Shown one piece after another: positions 12,901-27,900 of a stretch of 64,000 nt of DNA (its first letter is position 1; every line of letters begins with the position of its first letter). This DNA comes from Porites lobata. Lineage: Eukaryota; Cnidaria; Anthozoa; Scleractinia; Poritidae. Below the pieces are notes generated by a model. That model worked only from the letters and a program-made list of their open reading frames with translations. It was not told where the DNA came from and did not search any database. The stretch is taken from positions 157,001-221,000 of the forward strand of contig CALNXK010000296.1 of NCBI GenBank assembly GCA_942486035.1. The letters run 5' to 3'. A program made the position numbers and the translations under genes.

Positions 12901-15900
12901 AAAAAATTTTTCTGGCCAATCAGCGAAGAGAAGCTGCCGGGTGACTCTCGTGTTTTCTTACACGACGTAGTTTTCCTCATCGATCGCTATAGTTGCGTAG
13001 CGCGTTCAACGGGCAAGTTCCTCGAGGAAAGTTTCAGAACAAAATGTTAACAACCCGCAAAAACTACAACCTTTAGCACGGCTACAAGAAACAAACACTC
13101 TCCGATGAATTTTTAAGGCGGATCTTTCCAAGGTATCGTAAATTTTTATTGCTGATACGATACGCGATGCATGACTTTCACTTTCCACACCTTAATTTGC
13201 TCATATTGTTTAGTATACAACTCCAAGCTTACATTTTAGATGTCCATGTTCGTTGCACGACTTCTGAACTTTCTACAGCGTGAAAATTTCCGTTGCACGG
13301 GCCACGCAACTGCGTCGATTGATCGTGGGAATTGCTGGCTTGATGCAGTGCACACCTTCTTGCTTTCGCGCAAACTCCCTTACCGTAAGTATTTTAAATA
13401 CAGCCGTTGTGTTTAGTTCGAAATCTCGGTCCGGTTATGTGCTGAATCGTGACTTTTTAAGTGAGGTCGATTTTTGCAGGCTGTGTGGGTTTGTTTTTAC
13501 GGATAAGCGAAGAAAAAAAAATAAAGTTGAATTTGCGAAAAATGTTTGAAAGTGGTTGGTGTGAAAGTTTTGGAGGGCGATAAAAGGCGCAGGGTGTGAC
13601 ACGTGTAGGTATAGAGTTGAGAAATCGTGGAAGGGTGGGATGTCTATATAGATATTTTTGTAGTCACTAAAACTTTACAAGAGGTGAACGCTCTTAAGGA
13701 AATTCCAGGGAGAAGAGACCAAGGAGTAGGGACACTTTCCAAAGATCCAACTTCAGCTCTTGATTTCAAGGACCTGGGTCAGGGTCTGGCTTACTGGGTT
13801 AATCTTCACTGTGATTAGAATTATGGCTAGTATAGTACAAATGAATTTTCATTATAAGATATCTTTTAACAAGTACATGTATAAAATTAATTTCACATAA
13901 TATGTGATTTTTTGCCAAACTTTTTATCTATGATTGGCTTGATGTTTCCCCTTACTGACCCCCTCAAACACATCCACAGTGCCATTGTTTTAACTCCCTT
14001 GGAATTGAATCTACAAGATTGGACTTATCTTGAAAAAATAATGCTGCAATATTAACAATTTTCCTTTGGTGCATTTGTTTGATATTTTACAACTTCCCTA
14101 TTATAATTCTCCTCATCTGACAATAATATTCTTCATTTATAATTATTTTTAAATCTTTAAACACCCTCTTCAGAAAGGTAAAAATCTTCATTGCATGGTC
14201 ACCATTACACACATTGTCTCTAAAATACCTTCCACAGTACATAATTTATGACAATTATCAATTATTGTTTCCTATAGAAGACAATCAGAGAATACAAATT
14301 CTAGAATACAAGCAGTGAAGATTTGATTCTTGAAATTCCTGTCTCAGATCATCTTGATTTTCTTTAAGCAGACTAACAGTCTTTGGCACTGATGTCACAA
14401 CATAAGTGGCTTGGAATGATTCTGCTGTTTTCATTACTGTCATCAAAAAAGGAAGGATTTTTTTCTCTTCTGCAGGTTGTTGTTAAAATAAAATATTGAA
14501 GCTCCCTAGTATTTCTATAAGTCAAGCAGTAGTATAAGTAGACATGTGAATTCCAATAATGATAAAGTAAAAAAAAGCAATCTCAACAGCTTAAAAATAA
14601 AATTAATGTAATGGCATCTGTAGTTCTGTATTATGGGATGCTTTTCCATTTATAATATGTAAATGTTCAATTGCACTATTATCTTAAGCAGTCACAAGGC
14701 TTACTTTATCAGCTTTTAATTGTCAATAGATGGTGACAAAAAACATGATAATTCTTGTGAACTGTCTGTCAGCTTTCAGACATAAGATTACTGAGCATCC
14801 TTGAATAAAAGCCAGATCTACTGTTAAGTATAATGAGGGTCCTGCAGAGGGGATAATAATCCCATTGAAACTGTTTAACCCTCAATTCCCATTGTTTTCA
14901 TTTTTTTCCATTCTCAGTGAGAGAATCCCCCTGCCAGTGACTTAAATCCCATTTTACCCCTTCAGAACTGCCCACAATGAATCCAGTGTAGCACCCTTTC
15001 TAGTAAACAAATCAGCATACTTACCAATGAACAGCTGTATGTATCTGCAACAGGATTCTTCTGGTAAAACTCCGTAGAGAACATTGCCCTGAATTTCTTG
15101 TCCCCCAGTTAATGATTTCGGGCTTCCATACAACAAAGAAAACGTTCCCTATCCATTCAATATTTCTCGATCTTTCGTTTTGCTTTCCCCTAAGTAAGCG
15201 GCCTGAATTCCTAGTGACCTCGAGTACTTTACCTGGTCCTCAACAACTGACATGAGAGGTGAAATCACTATGACCAAAGGATTACAAGGGAATTCATAAC
15301 CTTTAGCATCTAACGATTTTTAAACCCCCTAGCTTACAGGCAACATTTGGAAGGTTAGACTCTTCTATCAATTGCCCAAGAACATCTCTTCTTTTCACAA
15401 TCTTCTCAATAACAAATCTTTGCAAGCCTTCTTCAAGCGCTTGCTGGACGTTTCCCTCGAATCTAAAGTTAACACTACTATCAACTTCGGCAGAATTCGT
15501 ACGGTCAACTGCTGTAAGCTTTTAAGCTTAAAAATTTGGAGCAAAAGCAAGAAGAAGGCACTCCAGCTATGCGCTAGCCGGCATTTCCCACGATCAATCG
15601 ACGTAGTTGCGTGGCCCGTGCAACGGAAATTTTCACGCTGTAGAAAGTTTCAGAAGTCGTGCAACGAACATGGACATCTAAATGTAAGCTTGGAGTTGTA
15701 TACTAAACAATGTGAGCAAATTAAGGTGTGGAAAGTGAAAGTCATGCATCGCGTATCGTATCAGCAATAAAAATTTACGATACCTTGGAAAGATCCGCCT
15801 TAAAAATTCATCGGAGAGTGTTTGTTTCTTGTAGCCGTGCTAAAGGTTGTAGTTTTTGCGGGTTGTTAAGATTTTGTTCTGAAACTTTCCTCGGGAAACT

Positions 15901-18900
15901 TTCCCGTTGAACGCGCTACGCAACTATAGCGATCGATGAGGAAAACTACGTCGTGTAAGAAAACACGAGAGTCACCCGGCAGCTTCTCTTCGCTGATTGG
16001 CCAGAAAAATTTTTTTTCTGGCCAATCAGAGGCAGGCAATTCAAACGCTTCTGGAACTGGTTCGGTAAGAGTAAGTGCCCAGGGGCTCGTCTCGATCTTA
16101 CAGTAAACTTTCACCACGAACATTTTATCGACCCGACTGACTGCCCCTGGGTCGCCGAGGATGGGGATTGTGCAGATTGGTTCTTTAACAACATTATGAC
16201 ATGATCATATTGCTTGCATAGACGATACAGCATGTCCCGGCAGAAAAACAGCATTTTGATAAATGAGCATTCGCTGAACCGTGCACCTGTCCCTTTAATA
16301 CAGTTACAAGCTAAAAAAATATATCGTTCCCCGGAAAAGCACCCTTTCGAGAGACCTTACGATCCAGGATTAACAGCCGCCAATAAAAAAGTCGCAGAAA
16401 AAATAGACTTCGCATCCTTTAAAAATTTTTCGTGGTTATTCCAATTCGCCCAGTTACTTATAGAAATTTGGCTGGAACCGCGTCCGCATTCAGACAGATA
16501 TAGTAAAATTTACTGCCTTGCCCTTCACGTACCCAAGTTAACTTAACAGGCCCTTTGCAGCTAGCCATTCACGTGGTACAAAACCGCCATACGGCAGAGC
16601 AAAAGCCTTCCTTACTGGGACAAGACAAACAAAGGAAATTACCATTTATAATAAAGTATGTTTTTCGTTTGTCTTGTCCCACTGCGAATCCACCATGGCA
16701 GTTTTGTACCACGTGAATGGCTAGCTGCAAAGGGCTTATTTAGTAATTTCACGTCGTAGTTGGGCAAGGACGGAGAAAACCGTGATGCATGGTAGAGTTG
16801 TGTTGTTTTTGATTCCTAAACCTGTTGTGTTTTACGTTTTTCCGTTGCCGTCACCGTCGTAAGATCCCTAGCATACCTGAAGAGGCGGCAACGCCCTCAG
16901 AGTTCTCAGATCATAAACCATCAGAAATCTGTCAACGGCGAGACGTCCCATTCTAAAAATAAAACCAAAATTTGAAAACGATCAGGCACTGATGTACCTC
17001 GTTGAGTATGATCCAGTAACTCTGCATAAATTTTTTACCATAACTGAAATATTTCTCGCGCGCTGAGTGGCTGATTTTTATGAACCTATAGTCATTACTG
17101 AGCCCAATGTACCAAGCGCACAGCGCACGGCTATAAGCCCTTGGCTTGAAAAGGTATACAAGTAACATATAACGCCATCAATTTTCCTCTAACAATCTTA
17201 AAAATATATAATTAAGAGAAAAGGAATGAGAATTAATAAAATGATCACCAAAGGGAAAATGTTTTGACCTCTTATCAAATTCTCTCAACTAATTCTCCAG
17301 AGATTACGCCTGAAGGTCAGTCTGGAGAATTTGTATGTGGATATTGGAACTTACGGGGTTAAAAGGGGTCCTACAGATAATAATGCACTGACAGCAAGTT
17401 AATTTTACCTTGAACAAAAGCCACAAGTGACCAAAAGATTTCCTGACACGTCGAAATCAGACAATGTCCCAGTATGTGCATCTAACACATGTTCCCAGGT
17501 TAAGGAAGAAGGATCTCTCAGCCGAACCTGATAGGAAACATGGCGTATGTAAATCAAATGTAACGATCATTTACTATTGGGATAATTAAACTGTTCCTTT
17601 TAATTCCAGTTACATAGCACTTTGCGTTTTGAGAGAACTACTGGTATACACATTTACTAACAACACATCACAGTTTTACAAAAACCTAATGCGGTTACTG
17701 AGTCATTACTGTCAACAAAATCAACATATTTAGTAAGGCGGTTTCCGTTGTGCTTCTTACACCGTGCGTCACTTTGTGAATTCTTTAGTAAAGCAGTTCG
17801 TGAATGCCTGAGGAATCTCAGATTTGCAGCGCACCAATCTTACCACCCAAAAACGTCAAAAACCGTGTACCTGAATAAATTATAGCTGCAGCCAATCACT
17901 ATGACGATCACTTCCTTTTGTGTAGGGGAGGCGGGGGAAATCAACCAAGTTTCCTAACTTTTTTGACCGGAGAGCTTGTTCACCGGCTAACTTTCGGGTG
18001 GTAACCAACCGGTCAAGTTGCCCGAAAGTCATCTCGCCCGAAGTTACTGTATGTCGCCCGAAACCAGAGTTAAGTCGTTCGAAATGCTGAGTCATGCTAA
18101 GCCATGTGGCCAAAATTTTATCAGGTGAAGTGTACAGAGAAACAAAGTTAATTTTTGTTAAATAAAGAGTTTGTGCCATATATCTCGTTCTTTAAACAAT
18201 CATGAGACGAAACAAGCGGAATGAACGTGTAACATACCTCGTTCTTTAAGCGATGATGAGAAGAAACAAGCGCTACATTAAGCTCATGTGTAATATAACT
18301 CGCTCTTTCCCCCTTTGTGGCTTACGAGAATGTGTTGTACATGGCAGGTTTGACTTAAATGTTGCAGTCTGCATAACACGTCGGGGTCATTATTAATATT
18401 AAGACCCCATGCACACCAGCTAAATATGTTTAATTAAACTAGGTTTTAAAAAATGAAAATCATTAACAGAAAACTTAAACGCAGGATTTTACAAAAAATT
18501 TAAATGAAAATTTAACATGTTATATAATTACACTAAATTTGCATCACTAAAAGTACAGTAAGCAGCTTTCATAAAGAAAAAAATAACTTTCAACCATCTT
18601 AAGCTAAACAGACATGTTTAAGCTTTGGTGTGAATAGGGGGTCACAGATAAAACAACAAAAGACCGTACATTACCTTGCCAGCTGTGTCACCGCAGCAAA
18701 GATAACGAGCAGACTGTTTCATTACAACAGTTCCAGGTTCCACCTCAGTCTACAGTTAAAAAAACATCAACAATAAAAAGTCTTTCTTAAATAATGAACT
18801 CTTTACAATTAGTTGGACTGTAACCACGGCTAGGAGAAAGTTCTGACTTTTGGAAAGTTGGCTAAGTATTTAAAGTATGGGTAAACTACATGCTACTTAG

Positions 18901-21900
18901 AGCGATTTTCCTATGAAAATCGGTAAGTGTTCGTTATTTCTTTTATAGGCCAACGGATGGAAAGATTAAATTATAGCCTCGTCGTTTTCCCGCCAAAGAA
19001 ACCCTAACATGAAGAAGGCATTGTTCGATTGGCCAATCGTGTTGCAGTATGACGTCAAAGCGAAGCCGATTGATTTCTAGAAAGTTCTCGCGCGTGAAAT
19101 TTTTTCACCCGAGCGCTCGCTTAACCAACCAAAAGCCACGCCGGTTTGTATCAGTTGGATAAACCAATCAAATCGCTCTATTTCCGTTCGTTTATTGTTT
19201 CTGTTTTGTTCGCGCGTTTCATTTTAAGGTCATACGAAAATCGCTCTATCTAAAGCACTACTGACAGTACCCTAACTGATTAATGGATCGCTAGAACGAT
19301 GGCTCGCTATATCGAAGGATCGCTAGACCGATGGATCGCTAATTCGATGGTTCGCTCCATCCACGGATCAGTAGACTGCTGGATCGCTAGATCGGTGGAT
19401 AGCTAGATCGATGGATCGATAGAACGATGGATCTCTAGATCGATGGATTACTAGATCGATGCATTAATAGATCGCTGGATCACTAAATCGATGGATCAGT
19501 AGATCGGTGGATCGTTAGATCGATGGATCAGTAGATCGCTAGATCGGTGGATCGCTAGATCGATGGATCAGCAGTTATATGGGTCACTAGATCATTGACG
19601 TCCTAGATAGCGGGATCGCTAGATCGATGGATCAGTAGATCGATGGATCGTTAGGTAGATCGGTAGATCGCTAGATCGCTAGATCGGTGGATAGCTACAT
19701 CAATAGATCAGTATATCGCTGGATCGCTAGATCGGTGGATAGCTAGATCGCTGGATCGCTAGAACGATAGATGTATAGATCGATGGATCAATAGATCGCT
19801 GGATCGCTGGATCGGTGGATTGCTTGATCGATGGATCGCTAGAACGATTGATCCCTAGATCGATGGATCACTAGATCGACGGATCTACTGATCCATCGAT
19901 CTAGGAATTCAAAGATCTAGCAATCCATCGATCTGACGATCCACTGATCTAGCGAATCCAGCGATCTACCTATACTTCGATCCAGCAATCTATCAATCTA
20001 GCGATCCAGCGATCTACTGATCCATTGATTTAGTGACCCATCGATCTACTGATCCATCGTACTAGCGATCCATCGATCAAGTGATCCTTCGTTTTAGCAA
20101 TCCATTGATGTAGCGATCCACCGATATCGCGTTGTACTGATCTATCCATCTAGCGATCCACCGATCTAGCGATCCATCGATCTACGGATCCATCTATCTA
20201 CTGATCCATCGATCTAGCGATTCATCGATCTACTGATCCATGGATCTAGCGATCCATCGATCTAGTGATCCATCGATCTAGGGATCCAGCGATCTACCGA
20301 TCCGTTGATCTAGACATCCATCAATCTAGCGATCCATCGATCTAGCGATCCACTGATCGAGTAATCTACTGATCCATCGATCTAGTGATCCATCGATCTA
20401 ACGATCCATCGATCTAACGATCCAGGAAGTCAATGATCTAGTGACCCATATAACTGCTGATCCATCGATCTAGCGATCCACTGATCGAGCAATCTACTGA
20501 TCCATCGATCTAGTGATCCATCGATCTAACGATCCATCGATCTAACGATCTAGGAAGTCAATGATCTAGTGACCCATATAAATGCTGATCCATCGATCTA
20601 GCGATCCACCGATCTAGTGATCTACTAATCCATCGATCTAACGATCCACCCATCTACTGATCCATCGATTTAGTGATCCATCGATCTAGCGATTCATCGA
20701 TCTACTGATCCATCTATCTAGCGATCCAGCGATCTATTGATGCATCGATCTAGTAATCCATCGATCTAGAGATCCATCGTTCTATCGATCCATCGATCTA
20801 GCTATCCACCGATATAGCGATCCAGCGATCTACTGATCCGTGGATGCAGCGAACCATCGAATTAGCGATCCATCGGTCTAGCGATCCTTCGATATAGTGA
20901 GCCATCGTTCTAGCGATCCACCGATCTAGCAAATCCAGCGATCGACTTATAGATTGATCTAGCAATCCATCAATCTAGCGATCCAGTGATCTACTGATCC
21001 ATTGATCTAGTGATCCATCGATCTAGGCATTCACCGATCTAGCAATCCATCAATCTACTGATCCATCGATCTATTGATCCATCGATCTACTGATCAATCG
21101 ATCTAGCGATTCATCGATCTATTGATCCTTTGACCTAGCGAGCCATCGATCTACTGATCCATCGATGTAGCGATCCATCGACCTAGGAATCCACCGATCT
21201 AGCGATCCAGCGGTCTATTGATTCTTCGATCTAGCAATCCACCAATCTAGCGATCCAGCGATGTACTGATCCATCGATCTACCGATCCATTGATCTACCG
21301 ATCCATTGAACTAGATCGATCAATCTGATCGATGGATCAGTAGATTAATGGATTGCTAGATCTTTGAATTCCTAGATCGATGGATCAGTAGATCGCTGGA
21401 TCGCTAGATCGATGGATAAGTAGATCGATGGATCGCTTGATGGATGGATCAGTAGATCGCTAGAAAGGTGGATCGCTAGATCGATGAATCGCTAGAGCCA
21501 TGGATCAGTAGATCAATGAATCGCTAGATTGATCGATCTAGTTCAATGGATCGGTAGATCAATGGATCGGTAGATCGATGGATCAGTAGATCGCTGGATC
21601 GCTAGATTGGTGGATTGCTAGATCGAAGAATCAATAGACCGCTGGATCGCTAGATCGGTGGATTCCTAGGTCGATGGATCAGTAGATCGATGGATCAATA
21701 GATCGATGGCTCGCTAGGTCAAAGGATCAATAGATCGATGAATCGCTAGATCGATTGATCAGTAGATCGATGGATCAATAGATCGATGGATCAGTAGATT
21801 GATGGATTGCTAGATCGGTGAATGCCTAGATCGATGGATCACTAGATCAATGGATCAGTAGATCACTGGATCGCTAGATTGATGGATTGCTAGATCAATC

Positions 21901-24900
21901 TATAAGTCGATCGCTGGATTTGCTAGATCGGTGGATGGCTAGAACGATGGCTCACTATATCGAAGGATCGCTAGACCGATGGATCGCTAATTCGATGGTT
22001 CGCTCCATCCACGGATCAGTAGATCGCTGGATCGCTAGATCGGTGGATAGCTAGATCGATGGATCGATAGAACGATGGATCTCTAGATCGATGGATTACT
22101 AGATCGATGCATCAATAGATCGCTGGGTCGCTAGATAGATGGATCAGTAGATCGATGAATCGCTAGATCGATGGATCACTAAATTGATGGATCACTAAAT
22201 CGATGGATCAGTAGATGGGTGGATCGTTAGATCGATGGATCAATAGATCGCTAGATCGGTGGATCGCTAGATCGATGGATCAGCAGTTATATGGGTCACT
22301 AGATCATTGACTTCCTAGATCGTTACATCGATGGATCGTTAGATCGATGGATCACTAGATCGATGGATCAGTAGATTGCTCGATCAGTGGATCGCTAGAT
22401 CGATGGATCGCTAGATCGATGGATCAGCAGTTATATGGGTCACTAGATCATTGACTTCCTGGATCGTTAGATCGATGGATCGTTAGATCGATGGATCACT
22501 AGATCGATGGATCAGTAGATTACTCGATCAGTGGATCGCTAGATCGATGGATCGCTAGATTGATGGATGTCTAGATCAACGGATCGGTAGATCGCTGGAT
22601 CCCTAGATCGATGGATCACTAGATCGATGGATGGCTAGATCGATGGATCGCTAGATCCATGGATCAGTAGATCGATGAATCGCTAGATCGATGGATCAGT
22701 AGATAGATGGATCCGTAGATCGATGGATCGCTAGATCGGTGGATCGCTAGATGGATAGATCAGTACAACGCGATATCGGTGGATCGCTACATCAATGGAT
22801 TGCTAAAACGAAGGATCACTTGATCGATGGATCGCTAGTACGATGGATCAGTAGATCGATGGGTCACTAAATCAATGGATCAGTAGATCGCTGGATCGCT
22901 AGATTGATAGATTGCTGGATCGAAGTATAGGTAGATCGCTGGATTCGCTAGATCAGTGGATCGTCAGATCGATGGATCAGTAGATTAATGGATTGCTAGA
23001 TCTTTGAATTCCTAGATCGATGGATCAGTAGATCGCTGGATCGCTAGATCGTTGGTTCGCCAGATCGATGGATCAGTAGATCGATGGATCGCTTGATGGA
23101 TGGATCAGTAGATCGCTAGAAAGGTGGATCGCTAGATCGATGAATCGCTAGAGCCATGGATCAGTAGATCAATGAATCGCTAGATTGATCGACCTCTAGT
23201 TCAATGGATCGGTAGATCAATGGATCGGTAGATCGATGGATCAGTAGATCGCTGGATTGCTAGATTGGTGGATCGCTAGATTGGTGGATTGCTAAATCGA
23301 AGAATCAATAGACCGCTGGATCGCTAGATCGGTGGATTCCTAGGTCGATGGATCGCTAGAGCGATTGATCGCTACATCGATGGATCAGTAGATCGATGGA
23401 TCAATAGATCGATGGCTCGCTAGGTCAAAGGATCAATAGATCGATTGATCAGTAGATCGATGAATCAATAGATCGATGGATCAGTAGATTGATGGATTGC
23501 TAGATCGGTGAATGCCTAGATCGATGGATCACTAGATTAAAGGATCAGTAGATAACTGGATCGCTAGATTGATGGATTGCTAGATCGATCTATAAGTAGA
23601 TCGCTGGATTTGCTAGATCGGTGGATCGCTAGAACGATGGCTCGCTATATCGAAGGATCGCTAGAACGATGGCTCGCTATATCGAAAGATCGCTAGACCG
23701 ATGGATCGCTAATTCGATGGTTCGCTCCATTCACGGATCAGTAGATCGCTGGATCGCTAGATCGGTGGATAGCTAGATCGATGGATCGATAGAACGATGG
23801 ATCTCTAGATCGATGGATTACTAGATCGATGCATCAATAGATCGCTGGATCGCTAGATCGATGGATCAGTAGATCGATGAATCGCTAGATCGATGGATCA
23901 CTAAATCGATGGATCAGTAGATCGGTGGATCGTTAGATCGATGGATCAGTAGATCGCTAGATCGGCTGATCGCTAGATCGATGGATCAGCAGTTATATGG
24001 GTCACTAGATCATTGACTTCCTAGATCGCGGGATCGCTAGATCGATGGATCAGTAGATCGATGGATCACTAGATCGATGGATCAGTAGATTGCTCGATCA
24101 GTGGATCGGTAGATCGCTGGATCGCTAGATTGATGGATGTCTAGATCAACGGATCGGTAGATCGCTGGATCGCTAGATCGGTGGATAGCTAGATCGCTGG
24201 ATCGCTAGAACGATAGATGTATAGATCGATGGATCAATAGATCGCTGGATCGCTGGATCGGTGGATTGCTTGATCGATGGATTGCTAGAACGATTGATCA
24301 GTAGATCGATGGATCAATAGATCGATGGATGAGTAGATTGATGGATTGCTAGATCGGCGAATGCCTAGATCGATAGATACCTAGATATATGGATCAGTAG
24401 ATCACTGGATCGCTAGATTGATGGATTGCTAGATCGATCTATAAGTAGATCGCTGGATTTGCTAGATCGGTGGATCGCTAGATCGATGGCTCTGTAGATC
24501 GATGGATCAGTACATCGATGAATCGCTAGATCGATGGATCAGTAGATCGATGGATCGCTAGCTCGGTGGATCGCTGGATGGTAGATCAGTAGAACGCGAC
24601 ATCGGTGGATCGTTACATCAATGGATCGCTAGAAGGATGGATCGCTTGATCGATGGATCGCTAGTACGATGGATCAGTAGATCACTAAATCAATGGATCA
24701 GTAGATCGCTGGATTCGCTAGATCAGTGGATCGCTAGATCGATGGATCAGTAGATTAATGGATTGCTAGATTATTCAATTCCTAGATCGAAGGATCAGTA
24801 GATCGCTGGATCGCTAGATCGTTGGATCGCTAGAGCGATGGACCAGTAGATCGATGGATCATTACATCGATGGAGCGCTTGATGGATGGATCAGTAGATT

Positions 24901-27900
24901 GCTAGATAGGTGGATCGCTAGATCAATGAATCGCTGGAACCATGGATCAGTAGATCAATGGATCGCTAGTTTGATGGATCTCTACTTCAATGGATCGGTA
25001 GATCAATGGATCGGTAGATAGATGGATCTGTAGATTGATGGATCAGTAGATCGCTGGATAGCTAGATCGGTGGATCAATAGATCGCTTAATCGCTAGATC
25101 GGTGGATTGCTAGATCGCTGGATCGCTAGAGCGATTGATCGCTACATCGATGGATCAGTAGATGGATGGCTCAGTAGATCGAAGGATCAGTAGATCGATG
25201 AATCGCTAGATCGATGGATCAGTAGATCGATGGATCGCTAGATCGATGGATCAGTAGATCGATGGATCGCTAGATCGGTGGATCCCTAGATCCATGGATC
25301 ACTAGATCAATGGATCAGTAGATCACTGGATCGCTAGATTGATGGATTGCTAGATCGATCTATAAGTAGATCGCTGGATTTGCTAGATCGGTGGATCGCT
25401 AGATCGATGGCTCTGTAGATCGATGGATCAGTACATCGATGAATCGCTAGATCGATGGATCAGTAGATCGATGGATCGCTAGCTCGGTGGATCGCTGGAT
25501 GGTAGATCAGTAGAACGCGACATCGGTGGATCGTTACATCAATGGATCGCTAGAAGGATGGATCGCTTGATCGATGGATCGCTAGTACGATGGATCAGTA
25601 GATCACTAAATCAATGGATCAGTAGATCGCTGGATTCGCTAGATCAGTGGATCGCTAGATGGATCGATCAGTAGATTAATGGATTGCTAGATCATTGAAT
25701 TCCTAGATCGATGGATCAGTAGATCGCTGGATCGCTAGATCGTTGGATCGCTAGATCGATGGATCAGTGGATCAATGGATCATTATATCGATGGATCGCT
25801 TGATGGATGGATCAGTAGATCGCTAGATAGGGGGATCGCTAGATCGATGAATCGCTAGAACCATGGATCAGTAGATCAATGGATCGCTAGATTGATGGAT
25901 CGCTAGAGCGATTGATCGCTACATCGATGGACCAGTAGATCGATGACTCGCTAGATTGAAGGATCAGTACATCGATGAATCGCTAGATCGATGGATCAGT
26001 AGATTGATGGATCGCTAGAACATGTTTAATGGATCGGTAGATCGATGGATCTGGAGATCGATGGATCAGTAGATCGCTGGATAGCTAGATCGGTGGATAG
26101 CTAGATCGATGGATTGCTAGATGGATGGATCAATACATCGCTGGATCGCTAGATCGCTGGATCGCTAGATCGATGGATCGCTAGGTCGATGGATCGCTAG
26201 AGCGATTGATCGCTACATCGATGGCTCACTAGATCGAAGGATCAGTAGATCGATGAATCGCTAGATCGATGGATAGAATTACAAACGGTGGAGGAAGAGT
26301 GTGTTTCTATGTGAAAAGTTCAATAAATTTTACCATACGAAATGATTTAAACATGGACACTCTTGAAAATCTATGTCTGGAAATTCAAAAACCTAGATCT
26401 AAACCGTTTGTTGTTGCCACGTGGTATAGACCACCTGATTCTCCTATTGGTATTTTTTCACCTTTCGAAACTTTAATTGGGAAACTCGATTCCGAAAATA
26501 TTGAATATTTTCTAATGGGAGACCTGAACTGCGACATGATTGCTACTCGATATGACAATAATACATGCAAATTAATGAATATCAGTGATATTTATGGTCT
26601 ACAGCAACTTATCACTGAACCAACCAGAATAACTCCGACTTCTGCAACTTTGATTGATGTAATCTATACTAATTGTCCAGATAAAGTTGTGTGTTCGGGG
26701 GTTCATCATATCAGTATTAGCGATCATAGCATAGTTTTTGCCTATCGAAAATTATCCGTGAATGGAATGTCTGGTGGGCACAATGCTATAACCTACAGAA
26801 ACTTTCGAAAATTTAATCGAATAAATTTTCGGAGTGATATTGCATCTCATTGTTGGGATCACATATACAATTCAACCGATCCCAATCAAATGTGGCTACA
26901 ATGGAAATGCTCGTTTCTATCTATTGTTAACAAGCATGCTCCCTTGAGGACAATGCGTGTTCGCACGCGTAGTTCCGGATTACATCTGAGCTTAAAAAAC
27001 GAATGCATGATCGGGATATTCTAAAGATTAAAGCAAGTAAATCGAATGATTCAAATGACTGGTCACTTTTTAAAAAAACAACGCAATATAGTAAATAGCG
27101 AAATCAGATTAGCCAAGCAAGCCTATTATCAAAATAGTTTTAACAAGCATACGGGCGATTCTAAAAAGACCTGGCAGACTATCAATGAACTTACTTCGCG
27201 AAAATCTGGGAAAAAAATCGGTGACATCTCTGAAAGTAAATGGAGTATCAATAACAAATCCAACTGTGCTGTCGAACCAATTTAATAATCACTTTGCTAC
27301 TATCGGTCCAGAACTTGCTAGCAATATTGATTCCTCAAATAGTGATGGTTACCAAAAGTACCTCACTGGCACAGATAAACGGTTTCAGCTCCATCCGACC
27401 AGTACAAATAAAGTTCTCTCACTTTTGAATCGTCTAAATAAGTCAAAGGCAGCTGGCCTTGACAAGATATCTGCTAGGCTCATTCGGGAATGTGCAGATC
27501 TCATTTGCATTCCTATCCGTGATATTTTTAACCAGTCAATAAGTCAAGGCATATTTCCGGATGACTGGAAATGCGCAAAGGTCACCCCACTATTTAAACA
27601 AGGCGATCGGGACGACTTAAACAATTATCGTCCAATTTCGGTGATCTCAGTTATGGCCAAGGTCTTTGAAAGAATCGTCTATGATCAATTATATGCCTAC
27701 CTAGAAGAGCACAATATAATCTGTAAATATCAATCAGGCTTTCGCGCTATTCACTCAACTGTCACGGCTCTCCTTGAGGCCACGGACACTTGGGCGTACA
27801 ATATTGACCGCGGTAAAATTAACGCCGTTGTTTTCCTAGATCTCAAAAAGGCCTTCGACACAGTTGACCATGACATCCTTTTATCAAAATTAAGCAATTA

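Larger units (their letters stand above)
12754..16163. mobile_element. Long-TIR DNA transposon carrying RecQ-like helicase remnants
   Basis: 3410 bases bounded by near-identical terminal inverted repeats of about 587 bases (12754-13340 and 15577-16163), with ends CATCCTCGG and CCGAGGATG. An identical 9-base duplication GGGATTGTG flanks it at 12745-12753 and 16164-16172. Long TIRs with a 9-base duplication fit Mutator-like elements. No transposase is recognisable. The only coding trace is a RecQ-like helicase fragment at 15025-15325 on the minus strand. Each TIR carries a CCAAT-box palindrome. Confidence 0.85.

Noticed and set aside
13006..15910. Two identical 60-codon ORFs beginning MESESHASRIV
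   Set aside because: They are the two TIRs of one transposon read in opposite directions.
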